From: Lachnospiraceae bacterium
Lineage (GTDB): Bacteria; Bacillota; Clostridia; Lachnospirales; Lachnospiraceae
Length of the DNA stretch: 64,000 nt
Assembly (NCBI GenBank): GCA_910575035.1
Contig: CAJTDL010000007.1
Location: 185,566 to 249,565 of the forward strand
Direction: 5' to 3'
Made by a program: the position numbers and the translations under genes. Below the pieces are notes generated by a model. The model was not told the DNA's origin. It did no database searches and worked only from the letters and a program-made list of their open reading frames with translations. Below, one piece after another: positions 26,157-34,413 of this stretch (within the stretch, counting starts at the first letter, position 1; each line of letters starts with the position of its first letter).

Positions 26157-26306
26157 TTACTTGGTTTCTTTGTGTAGTGTGTGTGTCCTGCAGAACCTGC
26201 AGTATTTCTTCGTCTCCATTCTGTCTGGATGGGCTTTCTTATCTTTTGTCATGTTGTAATTCCGTCGTTTACATTCTGTACATGCCAGAGTAATTCTTGT
26301 GCGCAC
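26157..26306 (-). CDS. rpmG: Ribosomal protein L33, zinc-binding form
   Basis: A 49-residue protein, GTG start at 26306 with GGAGGTGGAAGTT upstream. The translation has [17 protein letters not shown] and ends HTLHKETK. Four cysteines (9, 12, 36, 39) form the zinc ribbon typical of the C+ type L33, so this is the zinc-dependent paralogue. It opens the rpmG-secE-nusG-rplK-rplA unit and follows a strong promoter. Confidence 0.95.
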   Translation of the reverse strand: MRTRITLACTECKRRNYNMTKDKKAHPDRMETKKYCRFCRTHTLHKETK

Positions 26307-26371
26307 AACTTCCACCTCCGTTAAATTCTAAATTTAGGCATAAAAAAAAGACCTACTTCCATCACTTGTCT

Positions 26372-26401
26372 ACTATAACACAGATAATGGGGATACGTCA
26401 A
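26372..26401 (-). promoter_or_regulatory. Promoter of the rpmG-secE-nusG-rplK-rplA operon
   Basis: Minus-strand TTGACG (26396-26401) and TATAGT (26372-26377) with an 18-bp spacer. Confidence 0.75.
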
Positions 26402-26533
26402 GGGGGCACGGCAAAAAATAATACACTGTAGGGACACATGCTTTTATCTGCCATTGGCAGGTTGCCCCTGCCGCATTCTGTACTGCCCTCCATAACCTGT
26501 TCAGCAAATAGCTTCTATTAGGAAACAGCCCCC

Positions 26534-27193
26534 TTAGATTTCCATACGGTAGCCCACCCGGGGGACTGTAATTATCACATCGGAAAAATCCAGTTTTTTA
26601 CGGATATTCCCCACATGAACATCCACCGTACGGCTCTCCCCCTCAAAATCCACGCCCCATAGGATGTTTAGGATCTGCTCCCTTGTCATGACACGGTTTT
26701 TGTATTTCCAAAAAGTCAGAAGGCAGTCAAACTCCATGGGCTGCATAGGAATCTCCACGCCCGCTTTATGAACGGTGCGTTTTTTCTCATTAATCACTAC
26801 GTCTTTGATATGGATTTCTTCTGCCTCTTCTTTGCCAAAACGCTTAAGTACATTATCAATGCGCACTAAAAGCTCCAGCATTTCAAAGGGCTTGACGATA
26901 TAATCTTCAGCACCGCTTCTTAAGCCCTTTACCTTACTTGGCAGGTCGCCTTTGGCTGTCAGGTAGATGACAGGGATTTTATGCTTCTTCAGCTCCCCTA
27001 AGAGTTCAAATCCGTCCTTGCCAGGAAGCATTATGTCCAACAGAGCCAGCCCGTAGCCATCCTGCTGCTGCAAATGGCGGCTAAATTCCAGCCCATCAAA
27101 AAAAGGGACGGGCTGGTATCCAGCTATTTCTAAATTCAGGCATATTAAATCATTAATGGCAATTTCATCTTCGATTACTAAAATTTTCTTCAT
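26534..27193 (-). CDS. OmpR/PhoB-family response regulator
   Basis: A protein of 219 residues. The receiver domain has DE acid pair in VIEDEIAIND, the phospho-acceptor Asp in LALLDIMLPGKDG (about 53), Thr in VIYLTAKG and Lys in YIVKPFE. The output winged helix includes QPMEFDCLLTFWKYKNRVMTREQILNILWG and ESRTVDVHVGNIRKKL, ending VPRVGYRMEI. No kinase gene is adjacent: AIM24 is upstream and the ribosomal operon downstream, so its sensor is elsewhere. Confidence 0.93.
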   Translation of the reverse strand: MKKILVIEDEIAINDLICLNLEIAGYQPVPFFDGLEFSRHLQQQDGYGLALLDIMLPGKDGFELLGELKKHKIPVIYLTAKGDLPSKVKGLRSGAEDYIVKPFEMLELLVRIDNVLKRFGKEEAEEIHIKDVVINEKKRTVHKAGVEIPMQPMEFDCLLTFWKYKNRVMTREQILNILWGVDFEGESRTVDVHVGNIRKKLDFSDVIITVPRVGYRMEI

Positions 27194-27308
27194 ATCTGCA
27201 ATCCTGTCCTAATTTTTTAATTATACCGAAAACAGAGCCGTTTTGCGGCGTATGCACCTAAAATAATCCTATCTGCCGCTCTTATATATTATAGCGGATA
27301 TACGTAAA

Positions 27309-27380
27309 AAAAGCAGTCGGATTCTGTAAAGGATATGTAAATTCCTATCAATAATCCCACAGCCAATACCGACTGCCGTA
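27309..27380 (-). terminator. Terminator-like structure after the AIM24 gene
   Basis: On the minus strand GCAGTCGG pairs over a long loop with CCGACTGC, which is followed by seven T. Confidence 0.5.
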
Positions 27381-27424
27381 AGGCCTGCAGCCTATGCAGG
27401 AAGATGCGCGTTCCATAGCATATC

Positions 27425-28177
27425 CTACCTGCCCCAGGTCTGCCTAGTGGCCCGCTGGCCCATAGTCCCTCCATCCATGCCGATATTGACGCCTGACTTA
27501 CGTTCTTTGGGCTGGATTAAAACACAGGCTCTCTGTTGGCCAGCCCATTGGAACATATAACTCTCGCCTGACGCCCCCCTCGAACCCAGGAGGTTCTTCC
27601 AGGACATATCTAGCTCAAAGCTGGGATCTGCACCTGTCCAACATACCACGGCATCCGGATCTGCCTCCAGCGTCCCGCCATTCTGCTCATTACTTAGGAT
27701 AATGGGATTCCCTTCCACCAGGACTGCCACATAAGCATTTGGCCCCCGCCCTGTCAGCGTGGATGTGGCCCATCCCTTCTGGGAAATAATACCCTGCGCC
27801 ATAAAACGTATGCCATATTTGCAATCATCCGTAAAAGCCAAAAGGTTCTCAGACTCCACAGAAAGTGTCTCACCCTGCTGCAGGGGCACTACCACTACAT
27901 GCTGTTCTTCGTTGGCATAATATGTAGTGCTGGGGCCGTTCATCATTACTTTCATAAGGGGCATATTCTCCCCCGTAAAGCGGCGCCCTATCTGCCCTAT
28001 CAAAGCCCGCATTGGATTTCCTTCCGGCCCTAACAGGCATTTTTCAAATTTAAAGTTTTTGCTTCCCTGGCATTCTCCGCCAATGAAAGCGCCTGCTTTC
28101 GTAAAGAGGATATCCTGGCCTCTTCCATCTGATGATACCATTAATGTCAATTCATTCACTACTTCTAGTCGTAACAT
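27425..28177 (-). CDS. AIM24 family protein
   Basis: A protein of 250 residues of the AIM24/DUF124 family (beta-helical fold). Recognisable stretches are ILFTKAGAFIGGECQGSKNFKFEKCLLG, RRFTGENMPLMKV, HVVVVPLQQGETLSVESENLLAFTDDC and SESYMFQWAG-like ending with GESYMFQWAGQQRACVLIQP. GGAGG precedes the ATG. The biochemical role is unknown; such genes are frequently found next to TerD genes, as here, where the TerD gene lies 60 bp upstream on the same strand, implying one operon for stress or envelope functions. Confidence 0.85.
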   Translation of the reverse strand: MLRLEVVNELTLMVSSDGRGQDILFTKAGAFIGGECQGSKNFKFEKCLLGPEGNPMRALIGQIGRRFTGENMPLMKVMMNGPSTTYYANEEQHVVVVPLQQGETLSVESENLLAFTDDCKYGIRFMAQGIISQKGWATSTLTGRGPNAYVAVLVEGNPIILSNEQNGGTLEADPDAVVCWTGADPSFELDMSWKNLLGSRGASGESYMFQWAGQQRACVLIQPKERKSGVNIGMDGGTMGQRATRQTWGR

Positions 28178-28237
28178 TTATACCTCCGGTTTATGTGCTG
28201 TGCCTCTGTATAAGGCAGGAAACCTTGGGGCATTTCC

Positions 28238-29083
28238 TTAGCCTGACACATTTACACCATATAATTCACACAGGCCTGCTAAATCCCTGGCCACGCCATT
28301 TCCAATTGCATGGAATTTCCATTCCCCGTTCCGTTCATACAGTTCGCCTACCATCATGGAGGTGACATTGCTATAATACTCTTCCAGTTCAAAATGCAGG
28401 ATTCCCTGCCCTGATGCCAGACTGCGCAGCTGGATATAGGCATCTGACACCATGCCGAAATTCAGCCCGTGCTTGAGGGCTTCGTTAATGGTAATGGTAA
28501 AAACTATTTTTTTGACCCTGGAATCCATACTCCTCCAATTTATAGTGAGGGATTCTCCCATGCCGCCTTTCATGTCCCCATGATGCACGACACTCCCATC
28601 CGGGCTCCTTTCCTGCCCATAAAAAACAAACCACTCATCCCCCAATACCTTGTTGTTGCCAGACAATAAAAAGGCTGAGGCATCCAGGTCGCAGGCTGGG
28701 CTCTTGGCATTCCAGCCAATAGATACCTCCACTTGGGATAATGGGCAGCCATTTTCTGCAAGAGATACTTTCTGGCCCTTTTGCAGCCTCGTCCCTGCCA
28801 GCGCCTTGCGCCTGGGCGGCAAAGGGGCTGGCACTGCAGAACGGCCTGGCTGGCCAACACTCTTGCGGGATGCAGGGCTTGGCATTGGGTGCCCAGGCTG
28901 GATGCCTGCTGACGCCCTGCCAACGTCCTGGCCAGGCACCCTGGCTGGTGCCGCCTGCCTGGGCATACGCGCTGCATTTCCCGTATTTTGCTGGAGCCTG
29001 CGGGGCTTTTGCACATTCCTTCCCATAGACGCAGCCATAGCTTCCAGCCTAATGGGACTCTTTCTATTCATTGGAATATTCAT
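28238..29083 (-). CDS. TerD-family protein with Pro/Arg-rich N-terminal extension
   Basis: A protein of 281 residues from the ATG at 29083; a GTG at 29107 would add eight residues, and its ribosome site is no better, so the start is uncertain. Residues 1-95 are low complexity, rich in Pro, Arg, Ala and Gly. Residues 95-281 are a TerD domain: LQKGQKVSLAENG, VSIGWNAKSPACDLDASAFLL with the calcium-binding acidic residues, VVHHGDMKGG and INEALKHGLNFGMV. TerD proteins bind Ca2+ and take part in tellurite and phage-linked stress responses. It precedes an AIM24 gene. The extension is unusual, since the typical TerD is about 190 residues. Confidence 0.85.
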   Translation of the reverse strand: MNIPMNRKSPIRLEAMAASMGRNVQKPRRLQQNTGNAARMPRQAAPARVPGQDVGRASAGIQPGHPMPSPASRKSVGQPGRSAVPAPLPPRRKALAGTRLQKGQKVSLAENGCPLSQVEVSIGWNAKSPACDLDASAFLLSGNNKVLGDEWFVFYGQERSPDGSVVHHGDMKGGMGESLTINWRSMDSRVKKIVFTITINEALKHGLNFGMVSDAYIQLRSLASGQGILHFELEEYYSNVTSMMVGELYERNGEWKFHAIGNGVARDLAGLCELYGVNVSG

Positions 29084-29195
29084 GTTTACCTGCTTTCTAA
29101 CCTCCACTACAAATATTTCCTGGAAGCTACCGGGCTAATCTGATACTGTTTTTGGATTTTTGCCAGGATAACCTGAAGCGGCAATTGTAATTCTT

Positions 29196-29873
29196 TCAAT
29201 TACAGAAATCCTCCCCTTCTTCCCTTCCTTCTCTATATCCTTCATTTTTCCCTTCATTCCTAATAGCCTTTGCCTCATAATCCAAAATCTTTCCACCCAT
29301 AACAGCCCTTACTCCTTCCCTGACAGCTTTATATTTTCTTGCAATATGATCCAACACCTTCTTTGACATATCAATAATGGTGCATTTAGTATACTCATCA
29401 ATCTCCCCTGCGCCCAACAATTCCTCCAGTCTGTCTTTCATCCGCTCATATATCTGCTTCAGCTGTTCCAGCTTCTGCGCATCATTCTCATATTCCTCAA
29501 ACTTGCCCTCATAACTGAAAATATGGAACGGGAGGAAAACAGGAGGTTCTTCTCAAAAACTTCATCAATGGAATACCATTGGGATTTTATCACAGGGATA
29601 GGGTAGGAAATATTCCCGCCTGGCGTGACCATCCTTATTTCAAGCCTATCTGGAGTAGATTTGCTGCACCGCAGGAACAGTACGGCTGAATGTGGGAATG
29701 TCACCGTAAGGGTTCCCATCCTGTTGGTTCAGGAAGCTTTCATTCTGGGAAGTGACAACTGCCTCCTCCCCTGTGTAGCTTTCCCCAAAAACTTCATTAA
29801 GCACTGGGAGGATTAGGCTGCTGCAGTCATTCAGCAGGGTGCGTAAAACATCGTCATAAGGCGTATTTGCCAA
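29196..29873 (-). pseudogene. Broken Rpn-type PD-(D/E)XK nuclease/transposase
   Basis: Three frames carry successive parts of one protein. The N-terminal part 29873-29646 begins MANTPYDDVLRTLLNDCSS and has GESYTGEEAVVTSQNESFLNQQDG. It then jumps to another frame with TLTVTFPHSAVLFLRCSKSTPD and IPVIKSQWYSIDEVFEKNLLF (29719-29545), and finally to 29441-29196 with MKDRLEELLGAGEIDEYTKCTIIDMSKKVLDH. From knowledge of the family, about 60 residues between QQDG and TLTV are missing, including the catalytic core, so this is a deleted and frameshifted remnant. Confidence 0.8.
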
Positions 29874-29933
29874 TTCTGCCTATCCCATCTGCATTCTCCA
29901 TTCTTATTATTCTAACATGTTTTGCCTGATTAC

Positions 29934-30527
29934 TCAATCGGTTAAAAAATTTTCCAGCCTAAATAATACTGCGTATTCCTGCAGGCGCTTATATTGCCCC
30001 CTGCTTGCCTTAATACTATTGAACAGTTCTATCTCACCCTCCCCTGCTGCAGCCTTGCTGCTTAAGCGTATCCTGTCGCAAAGGCTGCGCTCCACACTAT
30101 AAATATTATAACCGCCATATTCCGTCTGCACCCTTCTTATCCCTACCGGAAATAGGCTGCTTGAAAAATAATGCCTTTCTATCGCAAAATTCATCTTGAT
30201 GGCGCTTCGGTCTGTCCGTTCTGTGGCAACTATCATAGGATCTGGCTCCGCCTTGCCGATTCCCTGATAGTACCAGGCGCTATCCATGGCCACCACTGCC
30301 CGTGGATCGCTTAAACACACTTCAATACATTTATAATCCATAGGCTTCTGGTATCCGCACTGTGCCATCCAATAGTAGCCATGGCATATTTTTTCCAGAT
30401 ACCCCTCCAATACCAGAACGGCAACCTGATGGTTGGAAATCCCTCCTTGCATCAATCCCTTCGTGCTGATATACCCCTTGTGTATTTTATATAAATCCTC
30501 CAGCTTACGGTAAGTTCCAGCCCTCAT
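29934..30527 (-). CDS. AbiEi-like antitoxin-type transcription factor, unpaired
   Basis: A protein of 197 residues. The N-terminal winged helix (KLEDLYKIHKGYISTKGLMQGGISNHQVAVLVLEGYLEKICHGYYW) and the following domain (CLSDPRAVVAMDSAWYYQGIG, VERSLCDRIRL) fit the type IV AbiEi antitoxin group. ATG at 30527 with GAAGGGAT is preferred over a TTG at 30545. A cognate AbiEii nucleotidyltransferase toxin would be expected next, but the downstream sequence holds only the broken Rpn gene. It may be a lone regulator or a toxin-less remnant. Confidence 0.75.
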   Translation of the reverse strand: MRAGTYRKLEDLYKIHKGYISTKGLMQGGISNHQVAVLVLEGYLEKICHGYYWMAQCGYQKPMDYKCIEVCLSDPRAVVAMDSAWYYQGIGKAEPDPMIVATERTDRSAIKMNFAIERHYFSSSLFPVGIRRVQTEYGGYNIYSVERSLCDRIRLSSKAAAGEGEIELFNSIKASRGQYKRLQEYAVLFRLENFLTD

Positions 30528-30639
30528 TTGCCCATCCCTTCCCAATTCTTATACTTATGTATTTATCTTTACACATATTATAATATTTTATATTACACAC
30601 GTCAAGCAATGGAAGGCTTTTTTACAGGGAAATGCAGTA

Positions 30640-30715
30640 AACGGGTCACGGCCCAAGGCTCAGGAATACACTGAACTGCGCATTCCGTGAGGATATGATT
30701 CAGGAGTGAGGGATG
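30640..30715 (+). repeat. Dispersed repeat family 1, copy D
   Basis: GGCTCAGGAATACAC, TGAACT, GCGCATTCC, followed by a diverged GATATGATTCAGGAGTGAGGG stretch. The same order, inverted, occurs in the complete copy at 42470-42623. Confidence 0.75.
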
Positions 30716-30732
30716 CCTTTTGCGCAGGCAGC

Positions 30733-30763
30733 AAAAAAGGCTGCCGCTTGAAGCGTATCAGCC
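30733..30763 (-). terminator. Terminator of the SipW-ending operon
   Basis: Minus strand: GGCTG and CGCTT pair with AAGCG and CAGCC, followed directly by six U. Confidence 0.75.
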
Positions 30764-30857
30764 TTGTAACCCGAAAAAATATCCCAATTTTTGCCTGCTG
30801 CATCTTCTAAAGAGCCCAGGGCACCCAAATTGCCCAGGGCAGCTATGGAAAGGCTGC

Positions 30858-31358
30858 TTACTGGCGGGAGCCAATCAGATGCAGCGCCACTCCCAGCAGG
30901 ACGGCACACGCCGCCGCTATCTTCCCATAAGGGGACGTCATGATCGTCAGGACTTTTCCCACATAGGGAACCGTTAGGGTAACCTTGCCAATATAATTTC
31001 CATATGGCACAGGCGTTGTATCTTCCTTTTCATTGGCATCCCCCTTGGTTCGGAAAGTACCAGATACAATATTGTTTTTCACTACCCGGTGGGTGATGAT
31101 GCCAGAGTCCTCTACAGAGCCGTAAAAAGCAATAATATCAGATTCTTCCACATCCTCTGGCTCGCCGTTATGGACATAAATCAAACTGCCAATAGGCATT
31201 TCCGGCTCCATACTGCCGCTGAGCACATGGTACATGCTGTAGCCAAACATCCCTGGCAGAACCAGCAGGGAAGACAAGACGATTACAGTTAAAATCAATG
31301 CAATCCCTGCTACGCTGCAGCTTCTGCCTAGTTTGTTTTTCCTATTTTCTTTCCCCAT
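30858..31358 (-). CDS. SipW-type (ER-like) signal peptidase I
   Basis: A protein of 166 residues from the ATG at 31358, which has GGGAG five bases upstream; an ATG at 31370 has none. It has an N-terminal membrane helix (VAGIALILTVIVLSSLLVLP), the catalytic Ser in VLSGSMEPEMP, and His in GIITHRVVK in place of the Lys of the prokaryotic type, plus a C-terminal membrane segment. This Ser/His type includes Bacillus SipW, which processes TasA and TapA matrix proteins. Its start overlaps the end of the MucBP-domain gene by 17 bp, so the two are coupled; that surface protein is a likely partner. Confidence 0.88.
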   Translation of the reverse strand: MGKENRKNKLGRSCSVAGIALILTVIVLSSLLVLPGMFGYSMYHVLSGSMEPEMPIGSLIYVHNGEPEDVEESDIIAFYGSVEDSGIITHRVVKNNIVSGTFRTKGDANEKEDTTPVPYGNYIGKVTLTVPYVGKVLTIMTSPYGKIAAACAVLLGVALHLIGSRQ

Positions 31359-32394
31359 GTCCGCTCCCATCGCCAGCTGTCGGGCCCGTTAGTTTATCTA
31401 CAGGCTTTGCGGCCAAGGATTTCCGCCTCTTAGTAAGGTAAACCGCTGTGACTGCCAAAGCAGATACAGCCACTGCCCCAATCCCTATATAAATGGGAAG
31501 GTATCCCATCACTGTACCGCCTGGCTGCCCTACGTTCATCTTAGCCAATGGCACTTCATCATCTGGCGAATCAAGATCCTGTATATTGTCTGGTATATCC
31601 CCAATAGTTGGCACCTCTGGATCTGGAGCCGGAACCGTTTCTCCGCCTACTGGCTCTTCCGGTGTCTCTGGCTCCTCTGGCGTTTCCGGCGTCTCCGTTG
31701 GCGTTTCTGGTGCTTCCGGCGTCTCTGTTGGCGTTTCTGGTGCGATAGGCGCTGTTGGGGCTGCCGGCGTTGCAGGGGTAGGCGCTGGAGCTGCCGTCCT
31801 AGCTTCCACAGGAGTATATACGAAGGTAAATACATTCTCTGCCTCATTTGTGGAAAGGGTTTTCACCATATTCAGCGCCTGTACCTGATACCCATCCCTA
31901 TAACGTGCAGACACATATTGCCGCTCGCCTGCATTCCCATAATACTGGTCGCTGGGCAGCAAGGGGTTACCTTCCTCATCCTGGTAATTAACAGTATATG
32001 CCACCATGTCGCCGCTAATCCCATAAGCTACCACATAATCCCTGTCAGATGCTACCTGGAAGGCCGGGGCTTCTGATTCGGAATTGTCCCTGCCAGACCT
32101 GCGGACGCCCCTGACATAATACCTGGCATTGGTGGATTTGGCCGCGTCCTGGGGGGAAATATATACTGTATCGCCATATTTCAGGCCAGATATCACAATT
32201 TGGCCTTTGCCTGAATCCATACTGGCAGACTGGGAATCCACCTGGATGCCTGCTTCTGTCAATTCGCCTTGGTTCCCGGCATAGAGCCGTACAGTATAAG
32301 TATATTCTTCTTCTGCAAACACAGTCTGGCCAAACATCATCAGCGTCATGGACAGAACCAGAAAGCTAATGTATATTTTTTTCAGCCATTTCAT
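31342..32394 (-). CDS. Secreted MucBP-domain surface protein with membrane anchor
   Basis: A protein of 350 residues: signal peptide (MKWLKKIYISFLVLSMTLMM, FGQTVFAEE), an extracellular beta-rich part, a MucBP-like repeat at about 125-165 (AYTVNYQDEEGNPLLPSDQYY, GYQV), a long Pro/Thr/Glu stretch with ETPTETPEAPETP-type repeats at about 205-265, and a transmembrane helix (YLPIYIGIGAVAVSALAVTAV) before a Lys/Arg-rich tail. This looks like an adhesin or pilin-like protein held in the membrane, not by an LPXTG sortase signal (only LPIYIG is seen). It lies one base from the preceding truncated gene and overlaps the SipW-type peptidase. Confidence 0.8.
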   Translation of the reverse strand: MKWLKKIYISFLVLSMTLMMFGQTVFAEEEYTYTVRLYAGNQGELTEAGIQVDSQSASMDSGKGQIVISGLKYGDTVYISPQDAAKSTNARYYVRGVRRSGRDNSESEAPAFQVASDRDYVVAYGISGDMVAYTVNYQDEEGNPLLPSDQYYGNAGERQYVSARYRDGYQVQALNMVKTLSTNEAENVFTFVYTPVEARTAAPAPTPATPAAPTAPIAPETPTETPEAPETPTETPETPEEPETPEEPVGGETVPAPDPEVPTIGDIPDNIQDLDSPDDEVPLAKMNVGQPGGTVMGYLPIYIGIGAVAVSALAVTAVYLTKRRKSLAAKPVDKLTGPTAGDGSGHGERK

Positions 32395-32395
32395 G

Positions 32396-32896
32396 CTATC
32401 TCCTCCTTTTTCCTGCGGTTTTCCCTACATCTCTACCTGAGGCTTCTGCCATAACCTGCTCTATAGTAGCTTCTTCATCCTGTTTCCGGCAAAGCCGCAA
32501 GATGGCAAAAACCAGCAGCAGCAAGCCAGAACCCAGCATCAATGCCACATAACGCATGATTTCTGTCTCATCGCCAGTCCTTACAGCAGACATCCTGCCT
32601 GACCCCCCAACAGGTGTATCCGTATCCACCAATTCTGTGGCAAAGTCCATCTGCAGCCTCGCATAAGTATTCTGGTAGTTGTTCACCAGGGTTTCACCAT
32701 CCAGGGCTACTTTCAGCTTAACCACACCTGTGGCATCCTTACCCATCCGATCCAAGTAAAAGTAATTCTCAAGGGTTTTTGTGGCTCCATGAAGCCCCAC
32801 GCCATTGATTCTCCCATCCCCGCCGAACTTCTGGCTGGAATATAATGTTGTAGTCTCCCCTGATGTATCTGTATAAGTCAGCAGGTAATCATAGGC
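32396..32896 (-). pseudogene. 5'-truncated surface protein gene
   Basis: The open frame codes for a beta-rich extracellular sequence (AYDYLLTYTDTSGETTTLYS, then GVGLHGATKTLENYFYLD, LKVALDGETLVNNYQNTYARL), a membrane helix (VALMLGSGLLLLVFAILRL) and a basic tail ending GKTAGKRRR. No ATG or TTG exists between an upstream stop and this sequence. The only standard start is a GTG at 32800, in the middle of the conserved-looking part, and there is no signal peptide. The natural reading is that the 5' part was deleted next to the signal peptidase gene. If the GTG is used, the product has 134 residues and inserts by its single helix. Confidence 0.6.
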
Positions 32897-32909
32897 GCCG
32901 CCTGCCGCC

Positions 32910-33509
32910 CTAGCGCATAATTCCCATGCGGGCCATTGGCCACGCCCTGAATGCTACTTTGCCGACAATCTGGCTCTCTTCCACGCATCCGATTGCCTTG
33001 ATGCGGCTGTCTATGGATATTGCCCTGTTATCTCCCAGCACGAAGGTCATTCCCTCTGGCACCTTATAAGGGAAATCCAGTTCGCATTTGCCCCTGTTTT
33101 GTTCTGCCAGATAGGGTTCGTCAATCTTCTTTCCATTGACATACACATTTCCTTCTTCATCTATCTCTATATAATCTCCTGCACAGCCTATGGCGCGCTT
33201 TAGGAGTATTCTTCCTCCATAATAAAACCCTACGATATCTCCGCTCTCCACTTCTTTTGTCTGGTGCAGGAATATGATTTCCCCATTCTCTAAAGTGGGC
33301 ATCATGCTATTCCCATTCACCCGAATCAGTACGAACAGCCTAGTGGCCATCAGCGCTGCAACAGCGGCCGCCACAATCAGCACCCCTGTGATATTGATCA
33401 GGGTCTTTCGGATCTGATGCCTGCCCTCCTCCCTGGCAAGCTCTTCCCGGAGCAAATCTATGGATGGCACCTTCAGCGCCTCTGCCGCCTCTTGGTTCTT
33501 CCTAGCCAT
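32910..33509 (-). CDS. lepB: Signal peptidase I (Ser/Lys type)
   Basis: A protein of 199 residues from the ATG at 33509, preceded by AGGTGG; a longer frame to 33554 has no ribosome site. An N-terminal cytoplasmic stretch precedes one membrane helix (LINITGVLIVAAAVAALMATRLF). The nucleophile Ser lies in NGNSMMPTL and the general-base Lys in LLKRAIGCAGD; the box E-like VLGDNRAISIDSR is present. It cleaves signal peptides on the outer face of the membrane. The start overlaps the coiled-coil gene by 8 bp. Its place beside two surface proteins and a SipW-type peptidase suggests a dedicated role in their export. Confidence 0.92.
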   Translation of the reverse strand: MARKNQEAAEALKVPSIDLLREELAREEGRHQIRKTLINITGVLIVAAAVAALMATRLFVLIRVNGNSMMPTLENGEIIFLHQTKEVESGDIVGFYYGGRILLKRAIGCAGDYIEIDEEGNVYVNGKKIDEPYLAEQNRGKCELDFPYKVPEGMTFVLGDNRAISIDSRIKAIGCVEESQIVGKVAFRAWPMARMGIMR

Positions 33510-34122
33510 AAAAACCACCTGAAGCCGCAGCTGCCCCGCCTGTTTCCAGGCCATCTTCCTGCGCCCCAGCCAGGCCGGAGCCGCCAGGCACCTTGCTTAG
33601 GCTAATGGGAACTACTTGGCTAAGGCTGCCAGGCGTCTTGCCCAGGCTGATTGGAACTGCCTGGCTGGCGCTGCGTGGCAGGTTCCGCACCTTTCGGATG
33701 CTGGATATCTTCCCCGGCCCGAAAGGGTTCTCCGCGTCCTGCACGTTCCCTAACGCTTTCTCACTTAGCAGCCTGATATTCATCAAGTACTGCTCAGCGG
33801 CCTCCTGCACCGCCTCAAATACCCCATTAATCCGTATTGCCGCTTCTGCAATGGATCCAGCCTCCTCTAGTTCAATCAGCCTGGATGCCTCCATCTCCTT
33901 TAACTGGCTGCTGAGTTCCCCAATTTTCGCATCCTTCTGGTTGAGCCGTTCATCCTTAAGGTCCAGCTTCTTCTTGAGGCGCCCATAGCTTTCCGCCATT
34001 GCCCCATATTCTTCTCTTATCTCATCTAATTCCCGCTGCAGCCTCTCCGTCTCCTCACATTGTGCCAGAAGCATCCGCAGCAGTTCCCTGCGCTTTAACT
34101 TGCGTAATTCCTTGTCTGCCAT
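33502..34122 (-). CDS. Coiled-coil protein of unknown function
   Basis: A protein of 206 residues. ATG at 34122 with AGAGAGG is preferred over the ATG at 34146. Residues 5-95 are predicted coiled coil (RELLRMLLAQCEETERLQRE, LKKKLDLKDERLNQKDAKIGELSSQLKEME), followed by a helical part with EQYLMNIRLLSEKALGN, then a Pro/Ser-rich tail with an internal repeat (AVPISLGKTPG and VVPISLSKVPG) and a Gly-rich end. There is no membrane segment or catalytic motif. It heads the operon with the signal peptidases and may scaffold the export machinery, which is inference. Confidence 0.75.
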   Translation of the reverse strand: MADKELRKLKRRELLRMLLAQCEETERLQRELDEIREEYGAMAESYGRLKKKLDLKDERLNQKDAKIGELSSQLKEMEASRLIELEEAGSIAEAAIRINGVFEAVQEAAEQYLMNIRLLSEKALGNVQDAENPFGPGKISSIRKVRNLPRSASQAVPISLGKTPGSLSQVVPISLSKVPGGSGLAGAQEDGLETGGAAAASGGFYG

Positions 34123-34316
34123 ATTGCCTCTCTGTCCTTCCTGCATTCTCCAGTACCTTCTGGCTGTTTTCTGTCAGCCTGCTGCTATCCCAACGGCTAT
34201 CCCCCTACCTGCTTATCACTATACCGATACCCCGGTTTTCCATTTCCCACCACATAATGCCCATTATGCAGTACAGAAAAGGAGAGTTATCCACAATCTC
34301 GGGGCTGTTTTCCCAC

Positions 34317-34359
34317 AAAAAAATGCAATTCTTGCAGTTATACAAGAATTGCATTTTTT
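34317..34359 (-). terminator. Terminator after vsr
   Basis: AAATGCAATTCTTG, an eight-base loop, and the exact complement, with A- and T-runs at both sides. It is bidirectional. Confidence 0.88.
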
Positions 34360-34413
34360 AAGCTTATACTTCGAAAATTCCCCATGCCTCAAATAGGACG
34401 CCACTTTCTGCCC

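Noticed and set aside
31493..31888. Open plus-strand frame opposite the MucBP-domain gene with Gly/Val/Ser repeats
   Set aside because: It is the mirror of the Pro/Thr/Glu repeat region on the minus strand; it has no ribosome site or family likeness.
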